DNA of 55,466 nucleotides from CAZAKZ01 sp964485695 (GTDB lineage: Bacteria > Planctomycetota > JAFGQW01). The notes beneath the pieces are model-generated. The model was not told where the DNA came from. It saw nothing but the letters and a program-made list of their open reading frames with translations, and ran no database searches. Positions 36,029-43,604 of the stretch are shown piece by piece. How positions within the stretch are numbered: position 1 is the stretch's first letter; the number at the start of each line of letters is the position of its first letter. The position numbers and the translations under genes were made by a program. The stretch is from contig CAZAKZ010000019.1 in NCBI GenBank assembly GCA_964485695.1, positions 1 through 55,466 on the forward strand. The letters are read 5' to 3'.

Positions 36029-37456
36029 TCACACCCCCATCAGCCCATCCAGCTCCTCCAGGACACTATCCTCCAGAGGAGCTGGCCCCTCCAGCGTCAG
36101 CAGGCGCTGGATCTCGGCATGGGCATGGTCCACCGCAGTCTTTTTCCCCTCGGCCTCCCACACGTCGCCCACGGAGCGGTCCACGACCTTGCCGGGGAAG
36201 TAATACTCCTTCCGGAACCACTTGCGCGTGTGGTTGAGCTTGAGGAACTGCTCGGCTGCGATGCCGTCCCGGATGACGTCGAGGGCGATCATCTCATCGC
36301 GGCGCTCGACTCCCTGGACGGCGCGGAGGGCCATGGCGCAGGCTTCGTTGTCGAGGACGAGCTTCTCCGGGCTCTGGCAGCTCTCGAAGTCGAGCATGCC
36401 CGGACCCGAGACCACGTTGATACCGGCGAGGGCGGCCATGAGGGCGCCCTGTCCCGTCTCCATACCGGCCTGATAATCCGGACCCTTGGAATCGGACAGC
36501 GCCATGTAGGCGTGGGTGGGCAGACCCAGGTGCTTGCCCACCTCGGCGTAGGAGGCGTCGATCATCATGGTCTCCACGGCACCCATGGGTGTGGTGCCCT
36601 GGCGCATGTCGAACGCGGCAGGGGAACCGCCGTAGATGATGGGGGAGCTGGGACCGGCGAGCTGATGGATGGTCAGGCCGGAGAGGTCCTCGGCTGTGTG
36701 TTGGACCACGGCGCCCAGCACCGTCACCGGCGCGGTGGCGCCCGTGAGCGGCATGGACACGAGCTCCGCCGGAATCCCCTCCTCCGCGCATCGCACCAGG
36801 GCCGCACACGTCAGCTCGCTCCAGTTCAGGGGTGGTGAGGGACAGCAGTCGAAGATGGCCAGGGGTTTCTCCCTGAGCGCGACCTCGGAACCACGCACGC
36901 ACACCAGCATTCGCCGCATGATCTCGTAGGAATCCTCATCGAAGGTGCCGGTGATGATACCCTTGCGGCCGTGTTTCAGAGCCAGATTGAGGCGGACTTG
37001 GTCCGCGGACGCCAGCGGCACATCGGCGGGGACCACGCAGGTGGACTGCAGGGCCATGGAAGAGAGCCGGTCGGTGAGTCGTGAGAAGAGAACGCAGTCC
37101 TCGGTGGTGGAGGCTCTCAGGCAGTTCTTCTCGTAATCGTATACCCGGATGGCGGCGGAGCCGGGATCGAAGTTGACGGTGTCGCCGCCGATGTGGACCG
37201 GGTTCTCCCCGTTCCGGTCATACAGGAGCACCTCGGAAGGCGCACTCTCAATTGCCCGGTCCACGATCTCCGGGGGGATGAAAACGCGGCCGTCGTCTCC
37301 CACCCGGGCCCCGGCACCGGCCAGGAGATCCACGGCTTTTTTGTATTCCACGAAGACCCCGACCTCATCGAGGATCCGCTTTGCCTCGGCCACGACATCG
37401 ACAATCGTCTCGTCGGTGAGAAAGCGAATCCCGGGCCTCAACGGCTGGCTCATCAT
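36029..37456 (-). CDS. mttB: MttB-family (non-pyrrolysine) quaternary/tertiary amine corrinoid methyltransferase
   Basis: The 475-residue protein matches the trimethylamine methyltransferase superfamily. Landmarks are RPGIRFLTDETI (about 6-17), EVGVFVEYKKAVDLLAGAGA (about 32), FDPGSAAIRVYDY (about 107) and a C-terminal WFRKEYYFPGKV segment (about 414). There is no in-frame amber codon, so it is a non-pyrrolysine member. Characterised members demethylate glycine betaine, proline betaine, carnitine or similar compounds, passing the methyl to a cognate corrinoid protein. It is the last of four coupled genes. The upstream stop and this start overlap as ATGATGA, with AAGGAG seven bases before the first ATG. 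The substrate cannot be read from the sequence. Confidence 0.88.
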   Translation of the reverse strand: MMSQPLRPGIRFLTDETIVDVVAEAKRILDEVGVFVEYKKAVDLLAGAGARVGDDGRVFIPPEIVDRAIESAPSEVLLYDRNGENPVHIGGDTVNFDPGSAAIRVYDYEKNCLRASTTEDCVLFSRLTDRLSSMALQSTCVVPADVPLASADQVRLNLALKHGRKGIITGTFDEDSYEIMRRMLVCVRGSEVALREKPLAIFDCCPSPPLNWSELTCAALVRCAEEGIPAELVSMPLTGATAPVTVLGAVVQHTAEDLSGLTIHQLAGPSSPIIYGGSPAAFDMRQGTTPMGAVETMMIDASYAEVGKHLGLPTHAYMALSDSKGPDYQAGMETGQGALMAALAGINVVSGPGMLDFESCQSPEKLVLDNEACAMALRAVQGVERRDEMIALDVIRDGIAAEQFLKLNHTRKWFRKEYYFPGKVVDRSVGDVWEAEGKKTAVDHAHAEIQRLLTLEGPAPLEDSVLEELDGLMGV

Positions 37457-38103
37457 GTTTGATCTCCTTCGGAGCGGAAGCGACAGTCCTCCAGGCCGCA
37501 CAGGTGGCACCGGTGCCCGAGCCCCTCACCCGGCTTTCCCCCCTTCAGGGGCACCACGTAGGAGACCGACTTGCGTGGAACCATCATGCAGCTCTCCATC
37601 AAGGTCACGGCGATCTCCCCGGGATCGAGGAAACGGAAGATGGCTTCCTGGTCGCGGATACTCCAGGTTCCATAGCCGGGGCTGCGCCGGCTGGCCGGGG
37701 CATGCCCCGTGGCGTCGGCCTTCCGGCAGATGAGGCGGTTGCTCAGGTCCGCGACGGTTTCCGCGGCCGACGACCCGATGGCGTCCAGCACCATGGCCCG
37801 GGCGGATTCTCCGCGCTGAGTGTGTTCCCGGACCCGCTCTTCCAGAGCTTCACCGATGGTGCAGACCACGGCCACCAGCGGCATGTCCGGAGCGAAGTGG
37901 TCGCATCCCGGAAGGCCGCCCCGGCTCCACCGCATCACGGCTCGTGCTTCCACCAGGTCGGAGGCCCCGGCGTATTCCTCCTCGAACATCTCGAGCAGCG
38001 ATTCCCTTGGCAGGCGGCCCGGCCCGTGGATGTCCAGGAGCCGGTACGCGTGCTCCCGCGGAATCTCGACGGGGAAGGACTCCAGGGTTCGCTGGCCCAT
38101 CAT
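37453..38103 (-). CDS. MetH-type activation (AdoMet-binding) domain protein, stand-alone
   Basis: The 216-residue protein corresponds to the C-terminal activation domain of cobalamin-dependent methionine synthase, which remethylates oxidised cob(II)alamin using SAM and an electron donor. The SAM-binding motif RRSPGYGTWS (about 140-149) and the MVPRKSVSYVVPLKG segment (about 173) are present. A C-terminal CHLCGLEDCRFR cysteine cluster (about 197), seen in stand-alone activation proteins, could bind a metal or Fe-S centre. It lies between the homocysteine methyltransferase and MttB genes with overlapping starts (TGATG at 38101-38105, ATGA at 37453-37456). GAGGGGG precedes the start. It most likely keeps this operon's corrinoid active. 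Confidence 0.85.
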   Translation of the reverse strand: MMGQRTLESFPVEIPREHAYRLLDIHGPGRLPRESLLEMFEEEYAGASDLVEARAVMRWSRGGLPGCDHFAPDMPLVAVVCTIGEALEERVREHTQRGESARAMVLDAIGSSAAETVADLSNRLICRKADATGHAPASRRSPGYGTWSIRDQEAIFRFLDPGEIAVTLMESCMMVPRKSVSYVVPLKGGKPGEGLGHRCHLCGLEDCRFRSEGDQT

Positions 38104-39002
38104 CAGCCATCCCCCTCTTCGGAAATCCGGTCCAGCTCCGCCTTCACGGCGGAGATGAACCGGGCGTCCGTGCCGCAGCATCCTCCCACGGCATGGGCGC
38201 CGAGACGGACCATGGCGGTGATGTCCCGGGCGAAGTCCTCCGGGTCCTGCTTGTAGACCGGCCTGCCGTCCTCCATCGCGGGAAGGCCTGCGTTCGGCTT
38301 GACTATGACGGGGATGCCCGAAGCATCCAGGAGGTGCGGGCAGAGTTCCACCATGTCGCCGCTTCCGATGGAACAGTTGGCGCCGGCGGCCGCGGCGCCT
38401 TCATCGGCCAGGGTCTTCACGCACGCCTCGGGCGTGTTCCCCATCATGGTGAAGAAGCCGCGCTTCTTCCGATCGAAGGTCATGGTCACGGTCACGGCCA
38501 GGCGCGTGGCGGAGAGAGCGCCGCGCAGGGCGCAGGCCGCCTCGTTCAGGTCCATCATGGTCTCGATGGACAGGTAGTCGACGCCGCCCGCTTCGAGAGC
38601 GGCGGCTTGCTGGGCAAACGCCGCCTCCAGTGCTGCGGGCTCGGCCTCCCCGAGGGGCGCTAGAAGCAGGCCCGAGGGGCCCATGTCCCCGGCCACCAGA
38701 CGGTCCTCGCCCGCGGCCTCACGGGCCACGCGGGCGGCGGCCAGGTTGATCTCCTCCATCCGGTCCTCGAGTCCGTGGTTCATCAGAACAAAACGGTTTG
38801 CGCCAAACGTGTTGCTATGGATCACATCGCTTCCCGAAATGATGAACGCGGCGTGTACCTCACGAATCTGGTCCGGCTGCTCCAGATTCCAGAGGGCTGG
38901 ATTGCTTCCGCTTTCGAGCCCGAGGGCGATGAGGGAGGAGCCCAGGCCGCCGTCCAGGAGCACCACTCGCTGCTCCAGGAGCGCGGTGATGGATTGTCTC
39001 AT
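38103..39002 (-). CDS. Homocysteine S-methyltransferase (MetH N-terminal-type)
   Basis: The 299-residue zinc enzyme transfers a methyl group to homocysteine to make methionine. The family motifs are LLDGGLGSSL (about 15), SNTFGANRF (about 63), the first zinc Cys in GANCSIGSGD (about 205) and the GGCCGT pair near the C terminus (about 274). It has no fused pterin or B12 domain, which matches a dismantled MetH. It overlaps the corrinoid protein gene by ATGA (38999-39002). In context the methyl donor is probably the corrinoid protein rather than S-methylmethionine or free betaine, though BHMT/MmuM-like activity cannot be excluded. Confidence 0.88.
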   Translation of the reverse strand: MRQSITALLEQRVVLLDGGLGSSLIALGLESGSNPALWNLEQPDQIREVHAAFIISGSDVIHSNTFGANRFVLMNHGLEDRMEEINLAAARVAREAAGEDRLVAGDMGPSGLLLAPLGEAEPAALEAAFAQQAAALEAGGVDYLSIETMMDLNEAACALRGALSATRLAVTVTMTFDRKKRGFFTMMGNTPEACVKTLADEGAAAAGANCSIGSGDMVELCPHLLDASGIPVIVKPNAGLPAMEDGRPVYKQDPEDFARDITAMVRLGAHAVGGCCGTDARFISAVKAELDRISEEGDG

Positions 39003-39655
39003 GTCGCGGCTCCCGCCAGTCTTCGCGCCTCGGTCACGGCTTCCACGGCATTGGCCCCGAAGGCGTCGGCTCCGATCTCCTCGGCGTAGGCCCGGCGCAC
39101 GGGCGCCCCCCCGACCATGACCGAAATCCTGTCTTTCAACCCCCGTTCCTTCACCATCTCGATCACCTTCTCCTGGCCGGGCATGGTGGTGGTGAGCAGC
39201 GCGGAGAGGCAGATGAGGCGGGCGTCCTTCTGTTCGGCCGTATCCACGAAGGTCTCCAGAGGGACGTCCCGGCCCAGGTCCAGGACCTCGAAGTTATTGG
39301 CCTCGAGGAAGGTGGCCACCAGGGTCTTGCCGATGTCGTGGATGTCGCCCTGTACGGTTCCGATCACGACGCGGGGGCCGGATGCAGTGTCCTGGTTCGT
39401 CTTCAGGAGTTCGGGACGGACCACGTCCATGGCCGCCTTCATGGCGTCGGCGCCCTGCATCAGCTCGGGCAGAAAGAACTCGCCCTCTTCCCAGAGCCTC
39501 CCCACTTCATGGATGCCGGCGACGAAGCCCTCGTCGATGCACGCGCCGAGATCCACGCCCGCGTCGATGGCCTCGCGGGCCAGGTCGGCCGCCAGCTGCA
39601 TGTCGCCGTCGATGACGGCCTGCTTCTGCTTCGAGTGGAGTTCCTTGGCGCCCAT
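38999..39655 (-). CDS. Corrinoid (cobalamin-binding) methyltransferase subunit
   Basis: The 218-residue protein is a MtbC/MtgC-type corrinoid carrier. A helical cap domain (about 1-85) is followed by the Rossmann B12-binding domain. That domain has the DxHxxG signature in GDIHDIGKTL (about 101-110), CLSALLTTTMPG (about 145) and VGGAPV (about 179). The His in DIHDIG coordinates cobalt from below. It is the first gene of the four-gene operon and should shuttle methyl groups between MttB and the homocysteine methyltransferase. A GAAGGA sequence precedes the ATG. Confidence 0.9.
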   Translation of the reverse strand: MGAKELHSKQKQAVIDGDMQLAADLAREAIDAGVDLGACIDEGFVAGIHEVGRLWEEGEFFLPELMQGADAMKAAMDVVRPELLKTNQDTASGPRVVIGTVQGDIHDIGKTLVATFLEANNFEVLDLGRDVPLETFVDTAEQKDARLICLSALLTTTMPGQEKVIEMVKERGLKDRISVMVGGAPVRRAYAEEIGADAFGANAVEAVTEARRLAGAAT

Positions 39656-39707
39656 GGAGTTTCCTTCAGCGGGAGTGTCATCAACGGCGATGGTTCGTTC
39701 GACCGGA

Positions 39708-39735
39708 GAATTTTATCCCCGAAGCGGCGAAATTC
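39708..39735 (-). promoter_or_regulatory. Candidate -10 and dyad upstream of the corrinoid operon
   Basis: A perfect six-base inverted repeat GAATTT/AAATTC (39708-39713 and 39730-39735) overlaps a TAAAAT -10-like element (39710-39715, minus strand). No good -35 at proper spacing was found. The 90-base gap is too short for a cobalamin riboswitch and shows no such features. Confidence 0.25.
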
Positions 39736-39745
39736 CACGACAATC

Positions 39746-40282
39746 CTACAGCGCCGGTGCCGCCGGGAAATCGATCTCGGTCTCGGCCACGTGGTTGAAG
39801 TAGTTGGTGAAGAGGTTGAGGGAGACCACGGCCACGATCTCGGCGATGTCCCCGTCGTTGAAACCCGCCTCCCGGACCGTCGCCAGGTCACCGTCCTCCA
39901 CGAAGCCGTTCGTATCCATCAGACGCCGGGCGAAATGGATCGCCGCCGCGGTCTTGCCGTCAGAGGATTCGCCTTTCCGGCAGTTGATCATATCCTCGTC
40001 GCCGAGGCCGGCCATCTTGCCCATGGTGGTGTGGGCGGCCAGGCAGTAATCGCAACCGCTCCCCTCGGCCACGGTGAGGGCGATGCACTCCCGGAGCGCG
40101 GGGGAAAGGGCCCCGTCCTTCAGGGCGTCGCTGAATCCAAGGTAGGCATTGAGCGCGGCCGGTGAGTTGGCCAGGGTGCGGAGGATGTTGGGCGTCTTGC
40201 CCATCTTGGCCTGCACGGCGTCCAGGAGTTCCTTGGCAGGGCCGGTGGCGTTGTCGGGGTTGAGGGCTTCCAGCCTCGGCAT
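39746..40282 (-). CDS. Carboxymuconolactone decarboxylase/AhpD-like peroxidase-related protein
   Basis: The 178-residue all-helical protein has the AhpD core: LRECIALTVAEGSGCDYCLA (about 64-83) with a redox-type CxxC followed by His (CDYCLAAH). AhpD-like proteins use this motif for disulfide-linked peroxide reduction. The upstream ATG at 40342 would add 20 residues without support; ATG 40282 (MPRLEAL) matches the family N terminus. It lies immediately upstream of the corrinoid operon on the same strand (90-base gap) and could be co-transcribed, but no functional link is known. Confidence 0.8.
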   Translation of the reverse strand: MPRLEALNPDNATGPAKELLDAVQAKMGKTPNILRTLANSPAALNAYLGFSDALKDGALSPALRECIALTVAEGSGCDYCLAAHTTMGKMAGLGDEDMINCRKGESSDGKTAAAIHFARRLMDTNGFVEDGDLATVREAGFNDGDIAEIVAVVSLNLFTNYFNHVAETEIDFPAAPAL

Positions 40283-40426
40283 GATTCTCGTCCTTTCAGT
40301 GCTGCGGTTGATTCGTGATCCGTTTCCAGGATAACGCTGCACACCGGCTGAACCGAAAGAATTTGTTCCGGATTAACGGGTTTATACGCAGTTCCCTGTC
40401 CGGGCCCCGGCCAGTGACCCGCACTC

Positions 40427-41566
40427 TCACGATTCGCTGTCTGGAGCCGTTCCCGCGTCCGTTTCCTCGCCGGATTCCTGGCTTGTGCCGTTCGTCGGAG
40501 TGCGGCCGAGGGCGGTGAGCCCGCCGAGGGCTCCGAGGCCCATGGTCTCGACCGCGGACGAGGGCACGATGATCATCGAGCCTTTCTTGCGGAGCCCCTC
40601 GAAGACCATGTTCATGGCCCTGAGATGCAGAGCGACCGGGTTATTCTTGTAGTGCTCAGAAGCGCGCGAGAACTTCTCCGCGATCTCGGTCTCGGCGGTG
40701 CCCAGGATGATGCGGCTCTGGCGCTCCCGCTCGGCCTGGGCCTGGCGGGACATGGCGTCCTCGAGACCCTTGGGGATGATGATGTCCCGGATCTCCACGG
40801 CCTGGGTAGTGATGCCCCAGGCGTTGGTCTTTTCGTCCAGGACCGTCTGGATCTCGGTTCCGAGGCGGTCGCGCTCGGAGAGGAGCTCCGCAAGGTCGTG
40901 TTTGCCGATGGCGTTTCTGAGCGCGGTCTGGGCGGAGAGCACCACGGCGTTGTGATAACCGTCCACTTCCAGGACGGATTTCTCGGCGTCCCACACCATC
41001 CAGAACGCGATGGCGTCAACGCTGACCGGCACCGTGTCCGAGGTGAGCGTGGTCTCGGCGCTGAAGTCGGTGACCCGGATCCTCTGGTCGACGAATTGCG
41101 CCACCTTGTCCACGATGGGGACGAGGATGAAGAGCCCCGGCCGGCGGATTCCCCGGCACTTCCCGAAGCGCAGGAGGACCGCCCGCTCCCACTGGTAGGC
41201 GAGCTGGATCGACGGCGCCACCAGCAAGGCCAGCGCAGCCGTTGGGAGCAGCACGTCGCTCTCGGGCCTGAGCATGAGGTAGATCGCCAGGCAGTCGGCT
41301 GTTCCCAGGATGACCACGGCCTCCCACACCTGGGATATCCGGATCATGACCGCAAGGCAGAGCGCCGAGCCGAGGGACAGCGCCACCGCCTCGACGGTGA
41401 AGGAAAAGAGCGTCAGGTGGACGACAAGGCCGGCCACGTAGATCGCCACCAGGATCAACACGTTGAGCGGGGCGAACCGGAAATCGGCCCGGGCGGTGGT
41501 GGCGAACCTCTCCAGAGAGAATCCGGACATGGCTCTGCCGATGTCGCTGTTCGAAATGTTCTTCAT
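40427..41566 (-). CDS. Membrane SPFH/Band 7 (stomatin-like) protein
   Basis: The 379-residue protein has several N-terminal membrane spans (about 32-130). The stomatin/slipin core follows: QWERAVLLRFGKCRGIRRPG (about 131-150), FVDQRIRVTDF, VSVDAIAFWMVWDAEKSV and a helical stretch AMSRQAQAERERQSRIILG (about 271). SPFH proteins oligomerise in membrane microdomains. The extended multi-span N terminus is longer than in ordinary slipins, which usually have one hairpin. It is translationally coupled (ATGA) to the GntR-type regulator gene upstream, with AGGAGG seven bases before the ATG. Confidence 0.85.
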   Translation of the reverse strand: MKNISNSDIGRAMSGFSLERFATTARADFRFAPLNVLILVAIYVAGLVVHLTLFSFTVEAVALSLGSALCLAVMIRISQVWEAVVILGTADCLAIYLMLRPESDVLLPTAALALLVAPSIQLAYQWERAVLLRFGKCRGIRRPGLFILVPIVDKVAQFVDQRIRVTDFSAETTLTSDTVPVSVDAIAFWMVWDAEKSVLEVDGYHNAVVLSAQTALRNAIGKHDLAELLSERDRLGTEIQTVLDEKTNAWGITTQAVEIRDIIIPKGLEDAMSRQAQAERERQSRIILGTAETEIAEKFSRASEHYKNNPVALHLRAMNMVFEGLRKKGSMIIVPSSAVETMGLGALGGLTALGRTPTNGTSQESGEETDAGTAPDSES

Positions 41567-41940
41567 GACGATGCCTCCTTCCGCTTCCGCAGACCCTCCA
41601 GGACTTCATCGACGGTGAATCCGTACGAGGAGGCGCGGGCAAGCAGTTCGGTGAGGATTTGATCGAGCATCCGCTTGCGTTCATGCCGGTCGATGTCCGG
41701 GCGTTTGTGGCCGACAAAGGTTCCCGATCCCTGGTGCGTGTCCAGGACGTTCTCGATCTCGAGCTCGCGGTAGGCCCGGATGATGGTATTGGGGTTGATG
41801 GAGAGGTCCACGGCGAGCTGCCGGACCGTCGACAGCTGATCGCCGGGCTTGAGCCGGCCCCGGGCGATGGCGAACTTCACTTGCTCGATGATCTGCCGGT
41901 AGAGGGGAACGCCGCTCTTCGGGTCGATTCTGATCTGCAA
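41563..41940 (-). CDS. GntR-family (YtrA-type) transcriptional regulator
   Basis: The 125-residue protein has the GntR winged helix (GVPLYRQIIEQVKFAIARG, then STVRQLAVDLSINPNTIIRA) and a short tail with no sugar or acyl effector domain, as in the YtrA subfamily. These are usually autorepressors of membrane protein or ABC transporter operons, here the SPFH gene. Start is TTG with GAGGA eight bases upstream, consistent with low expression. A promoter overlapped by a 26-base dyad lies directly upstream and is a natural autoregulatory operator. Confidence 0.88.
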   Translation of the reverse strand: MQIRIDPKSGVPLYRQIIEQVKFAIARGRLKPGDQLSTVRQLAVDLSINPNTIIRAYRELEIENVLDTHQGSGTFVGHKRPDIDRHERKRMLDQILTELLARASSYGFTVDEVLEGLRKRKEASS

Positions 41941-41970
41941 GTTCTCGATCCTCGAATTGACTTAAAGTGC

Positions 41971-42002
41971 TATTGTTATAGTTGAATAGTACAATAAGTC
42001 AA
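41971..42002 (-). promoter_or_regulatory. Promoter with overlapping dyad operator for the GntR-SPFH operon
   Basis: On the minus strand TTGACT (41997-42002) and TATAAC (41975-41980) are 16 bases apart. A 26-base dyad (41971-41996) with perfect outer arms TATTGT and ACAATA covers the spacer and the -10; 9 of 13 pairs match. The leader to the TTG start is about 28 bases. Confidence 0.65.
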
Positions 42003-42055
42003 CCCCATAAATGGACTATCTCAGGGGTGCGCGCTGCCTGGGAGCTCGGATCCGT

Positions 42056-42086
42056 ACGTAATCTACCTTTTCATAGTAGGTTACGT
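42056..42086. repeat. 11-bp hairpin in the gap after cbiO
   Basis: ACGTAATCTAC (42056-42066) and GTAGGTTACGT (42076-42086) pair with one mismatch or wobble around a nine-base loop. It lies between the cbiO stop and the GntR promoter and may act as a bidirectional barrier or terminator, although no long U-run follows. Confidence 0.5.
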
Positions 42087-42110
42087 GCTTTCAGGTGGAC
42101 CCAGTCCAGT

Positions 42111-42154
42111 CCGCCGCACCCAGGTTGATTGGGACCGCCGCACCCAGGTTGATT
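42111..42154. repeat. Tandem duplication of a 24-bp unit
   Basis: CCGCCGCACCCAGGTTGATT occurs twice in direct tandem (42111-42130 and 42135-42154) with a 24-base period. It sits in the 181-base gap downstream of cbiO and is not part of a recognised gene. Confidence 0.7.
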
Positions 42155-42183
42155 ATGGGGTGCCTCGCGCCGTGCGGGAGCCC

Positions 42184-42867
42184 CTACCCCAGCACCGTCT
42201 CCACCGGACCGCTCTCCAGGATCTTTCCGGCCTCCATGACCAGCACCCGGGAGCAGACGGCTTTCACGGCGGCATGGTCGTGGGTGGCCATGATCAGCGA
42301 TCCCGGCAGCTTTTCGAGCATTTCGAGGAGCCGGCGCCGGGATGGGTCGTCCAGGTTGGCGGTGGGTTCGTCCAGGAGCAGCACAGGCGGCTCCATGGCC
42401 AGCACCGCAGCCAGGGCCACGAGGCGCTGCTGGCCGCCCGAGAGCTTGAGGCCGTTTTGGTCCGCCAGGTCGGCGATGCCGAGGCGGTCGAGCTGGGCCT
42501 TGGCTCTTTCCCTGGCGGCCTCGGGGGAGAGGCCCAGGTTCTGGGGACCGAAGGCCACGTCCTCCAAGACGGTGGGCATGAAGAGCATGTCCTCGGCGCT
42601 CTGGAATACCAGGCCGATGTGGGCGCCGTCCGGTTCGCCGGCCAAGAGCGTCTCGCCGTCCAGGACCCGGGTGCCGGAGGCCTTCAGGAGACCCGTCAGG
42701 CACAGGAGCAGGGTGCTCTTTCCGGAACCGTTGGGGCCGACCAGGCCCAGGCGCTCCCCGCTCTCGACATGGATGCCGATGTCCTCGAGTAACGTGTCGT
42801 GCCCCGGATAGGCGTAGGTGATACCGGTGCAGATGAGTTCCGCCTGGTGACCGTGTTCGTGCGTCAT
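42184..42867 (-). CDS. cbiO: ECF transporter ATPase (CbiO-like)
   Basis: The 227-residue ATPase powers a metal-uptake ECF transporter. Walker A is GPNGSGKST (about 41-49), the Q-loop lies in IGLVFQSAEDMLFM (about 86), the signature is LSGGQQRLVALAAVLA (about 142), Walker B is VLLLDEPTANLDD (about 162) and the switch His is in ATHDHAAV (about 190). The QSAEDMLF sequence after the Q-loop is typical of CbiO/NikO-type proteins. The true start is ATG 42867 (MTHEHGHQ), overlapping the cbiQ stop by ATGA; the longer in-frame opening to 43140 is within cbiQ. Metal may be cobalt or nickel. Confidence 0.9.
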   Translation of the reverse strand: MTHEHGHQAELICTGITYAYPGHDTLLEDIGIHVESGERLGLVGPNGSGKSTLLLCLTGLLKASGTRVLDGETLLAGEPDGAHIGLVFQSAEDMLFMPTVLEDVAFGPQNLGLSPEAARERAKAQLDRLGIADLADQNGLKLSGGQQRLVALAAVLAMEPPVLLLDEPTANLDDPSRRRLLEMLEKLPGSLIMATHDHAAVKAVCSRVLVMEAGKILESGPVETVLG

Positions 42868-43577
42868 GGATGGATCCTCGCGACTACGGCGATGGCGGCC
42901 GCGACAACGGCCAGGGCCGGCAAGAGCAATTCCCCGGGGCGCACCGGGCCGTGGGTGGTCAGGGGAGGGGGGAGCTTGCCCGCGTAGCCCCGGGCCTGCA
43001 TGGCCATGGCCACCCGTTCGCCCCGCCACATGGATCGTACCAGCACGCTCAGCAGGCTTCCGCCCAGCTGCCGGACCTTGTGGGCGTAGCGGGCGTGGTT
43101 CAGCCCCCGGGCTCGGGCCGCCATGCGGACGCCCTCCCACTCGCGGGCCAGGATGGACAGAAAGTTGGTGGCCAGGAAGGTGGTGGCCACGGCTGCCGCC
43201 GGCGCCCGCACACGATGGAGGGACCGGGCGATGCCCAGGGCCCCCACGCGCTCACCCCAGGCGAGACCCAGGCTGACGGCGGTGAAGGTCTTGAGCAGGA
43301 GGTCCACGGCGCGCACTCCCGCATCGAAGAGGACGTGGGTATCCCCGCGAAAGAACTCCATCGCTGCCAGGAAGAGAATGAAGGGACCGAGGAACAGGGC
43401 GCGCTTCAGCACCCGGGGGAGGTTTCGGGTGCCGGCGATTCTCCAGGCCAGGGCAAGGCCCGCCACGGTTCCGGCCGCCGTCCATGCCGGCGCCGCCACC
43501 GGGAGGCTCGCCACGGAAACGGCGCCCAGCACCGTTGCGGTGGCGACCAGGAGGTAGGGCTGATGCCGGGTGTTCAT
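42864..43577 (-). CDS. cbiQ: ECF transporter transmembrane T component (CbiQ-like)
   Basis: The 237-residue membrane protein has five or so hydrophobic spans and two cytoplasmic coupling-helix motifs. These have the A-R-G pattern of T components: AARARGLNHARYA (about 164-176) and AMQARGY (about 206-212). It links the ATPase to the substrate-binding CbiM-like protein. It is followed by cbiO with a four-base overlap and preceded by the cbiL-like gene with a 27-base gap. Confidence 0.85.
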   Translation of the reverse strand: MNTRHQPYLLVATATVLGAVSVASLPVAAPAWTAAGTVAGLALAWRIAGTRNLPRVLKRALFLGPFILFLAAMEFFRGDTHVLFDAGVRAVDLLLKTFTAVSLGLAWGERVGALGIARSLHRVRAPAAAVATTFLATNFLSILAREWEGVRMAARARGLNHARYAHKVRQLGGSLLSVLVRSMWRGERVAMAMQARGYAGKLPPPLTTHGPVRPGELLLPALAVVAAAIAVVARIHP

Positions 43578-43604
43578 GGTTTCCCGTTCGCATCCACGTT
43601 GGAA

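Noticed and set aside
36029..37456. Pyrrolysine-containing MttB
   Set aside because: The reading frame has no in-frame amber codon, so it is a non-pyrrolysine homologue.
39656..39745. Cobalamin or SAM riboswitch upstream of the corrinoid operon
   Set aside because: The gap is only 90 bases and shows no B12-box or SAM-box features; the cbiM upstream gap (74 bases) is also too short.
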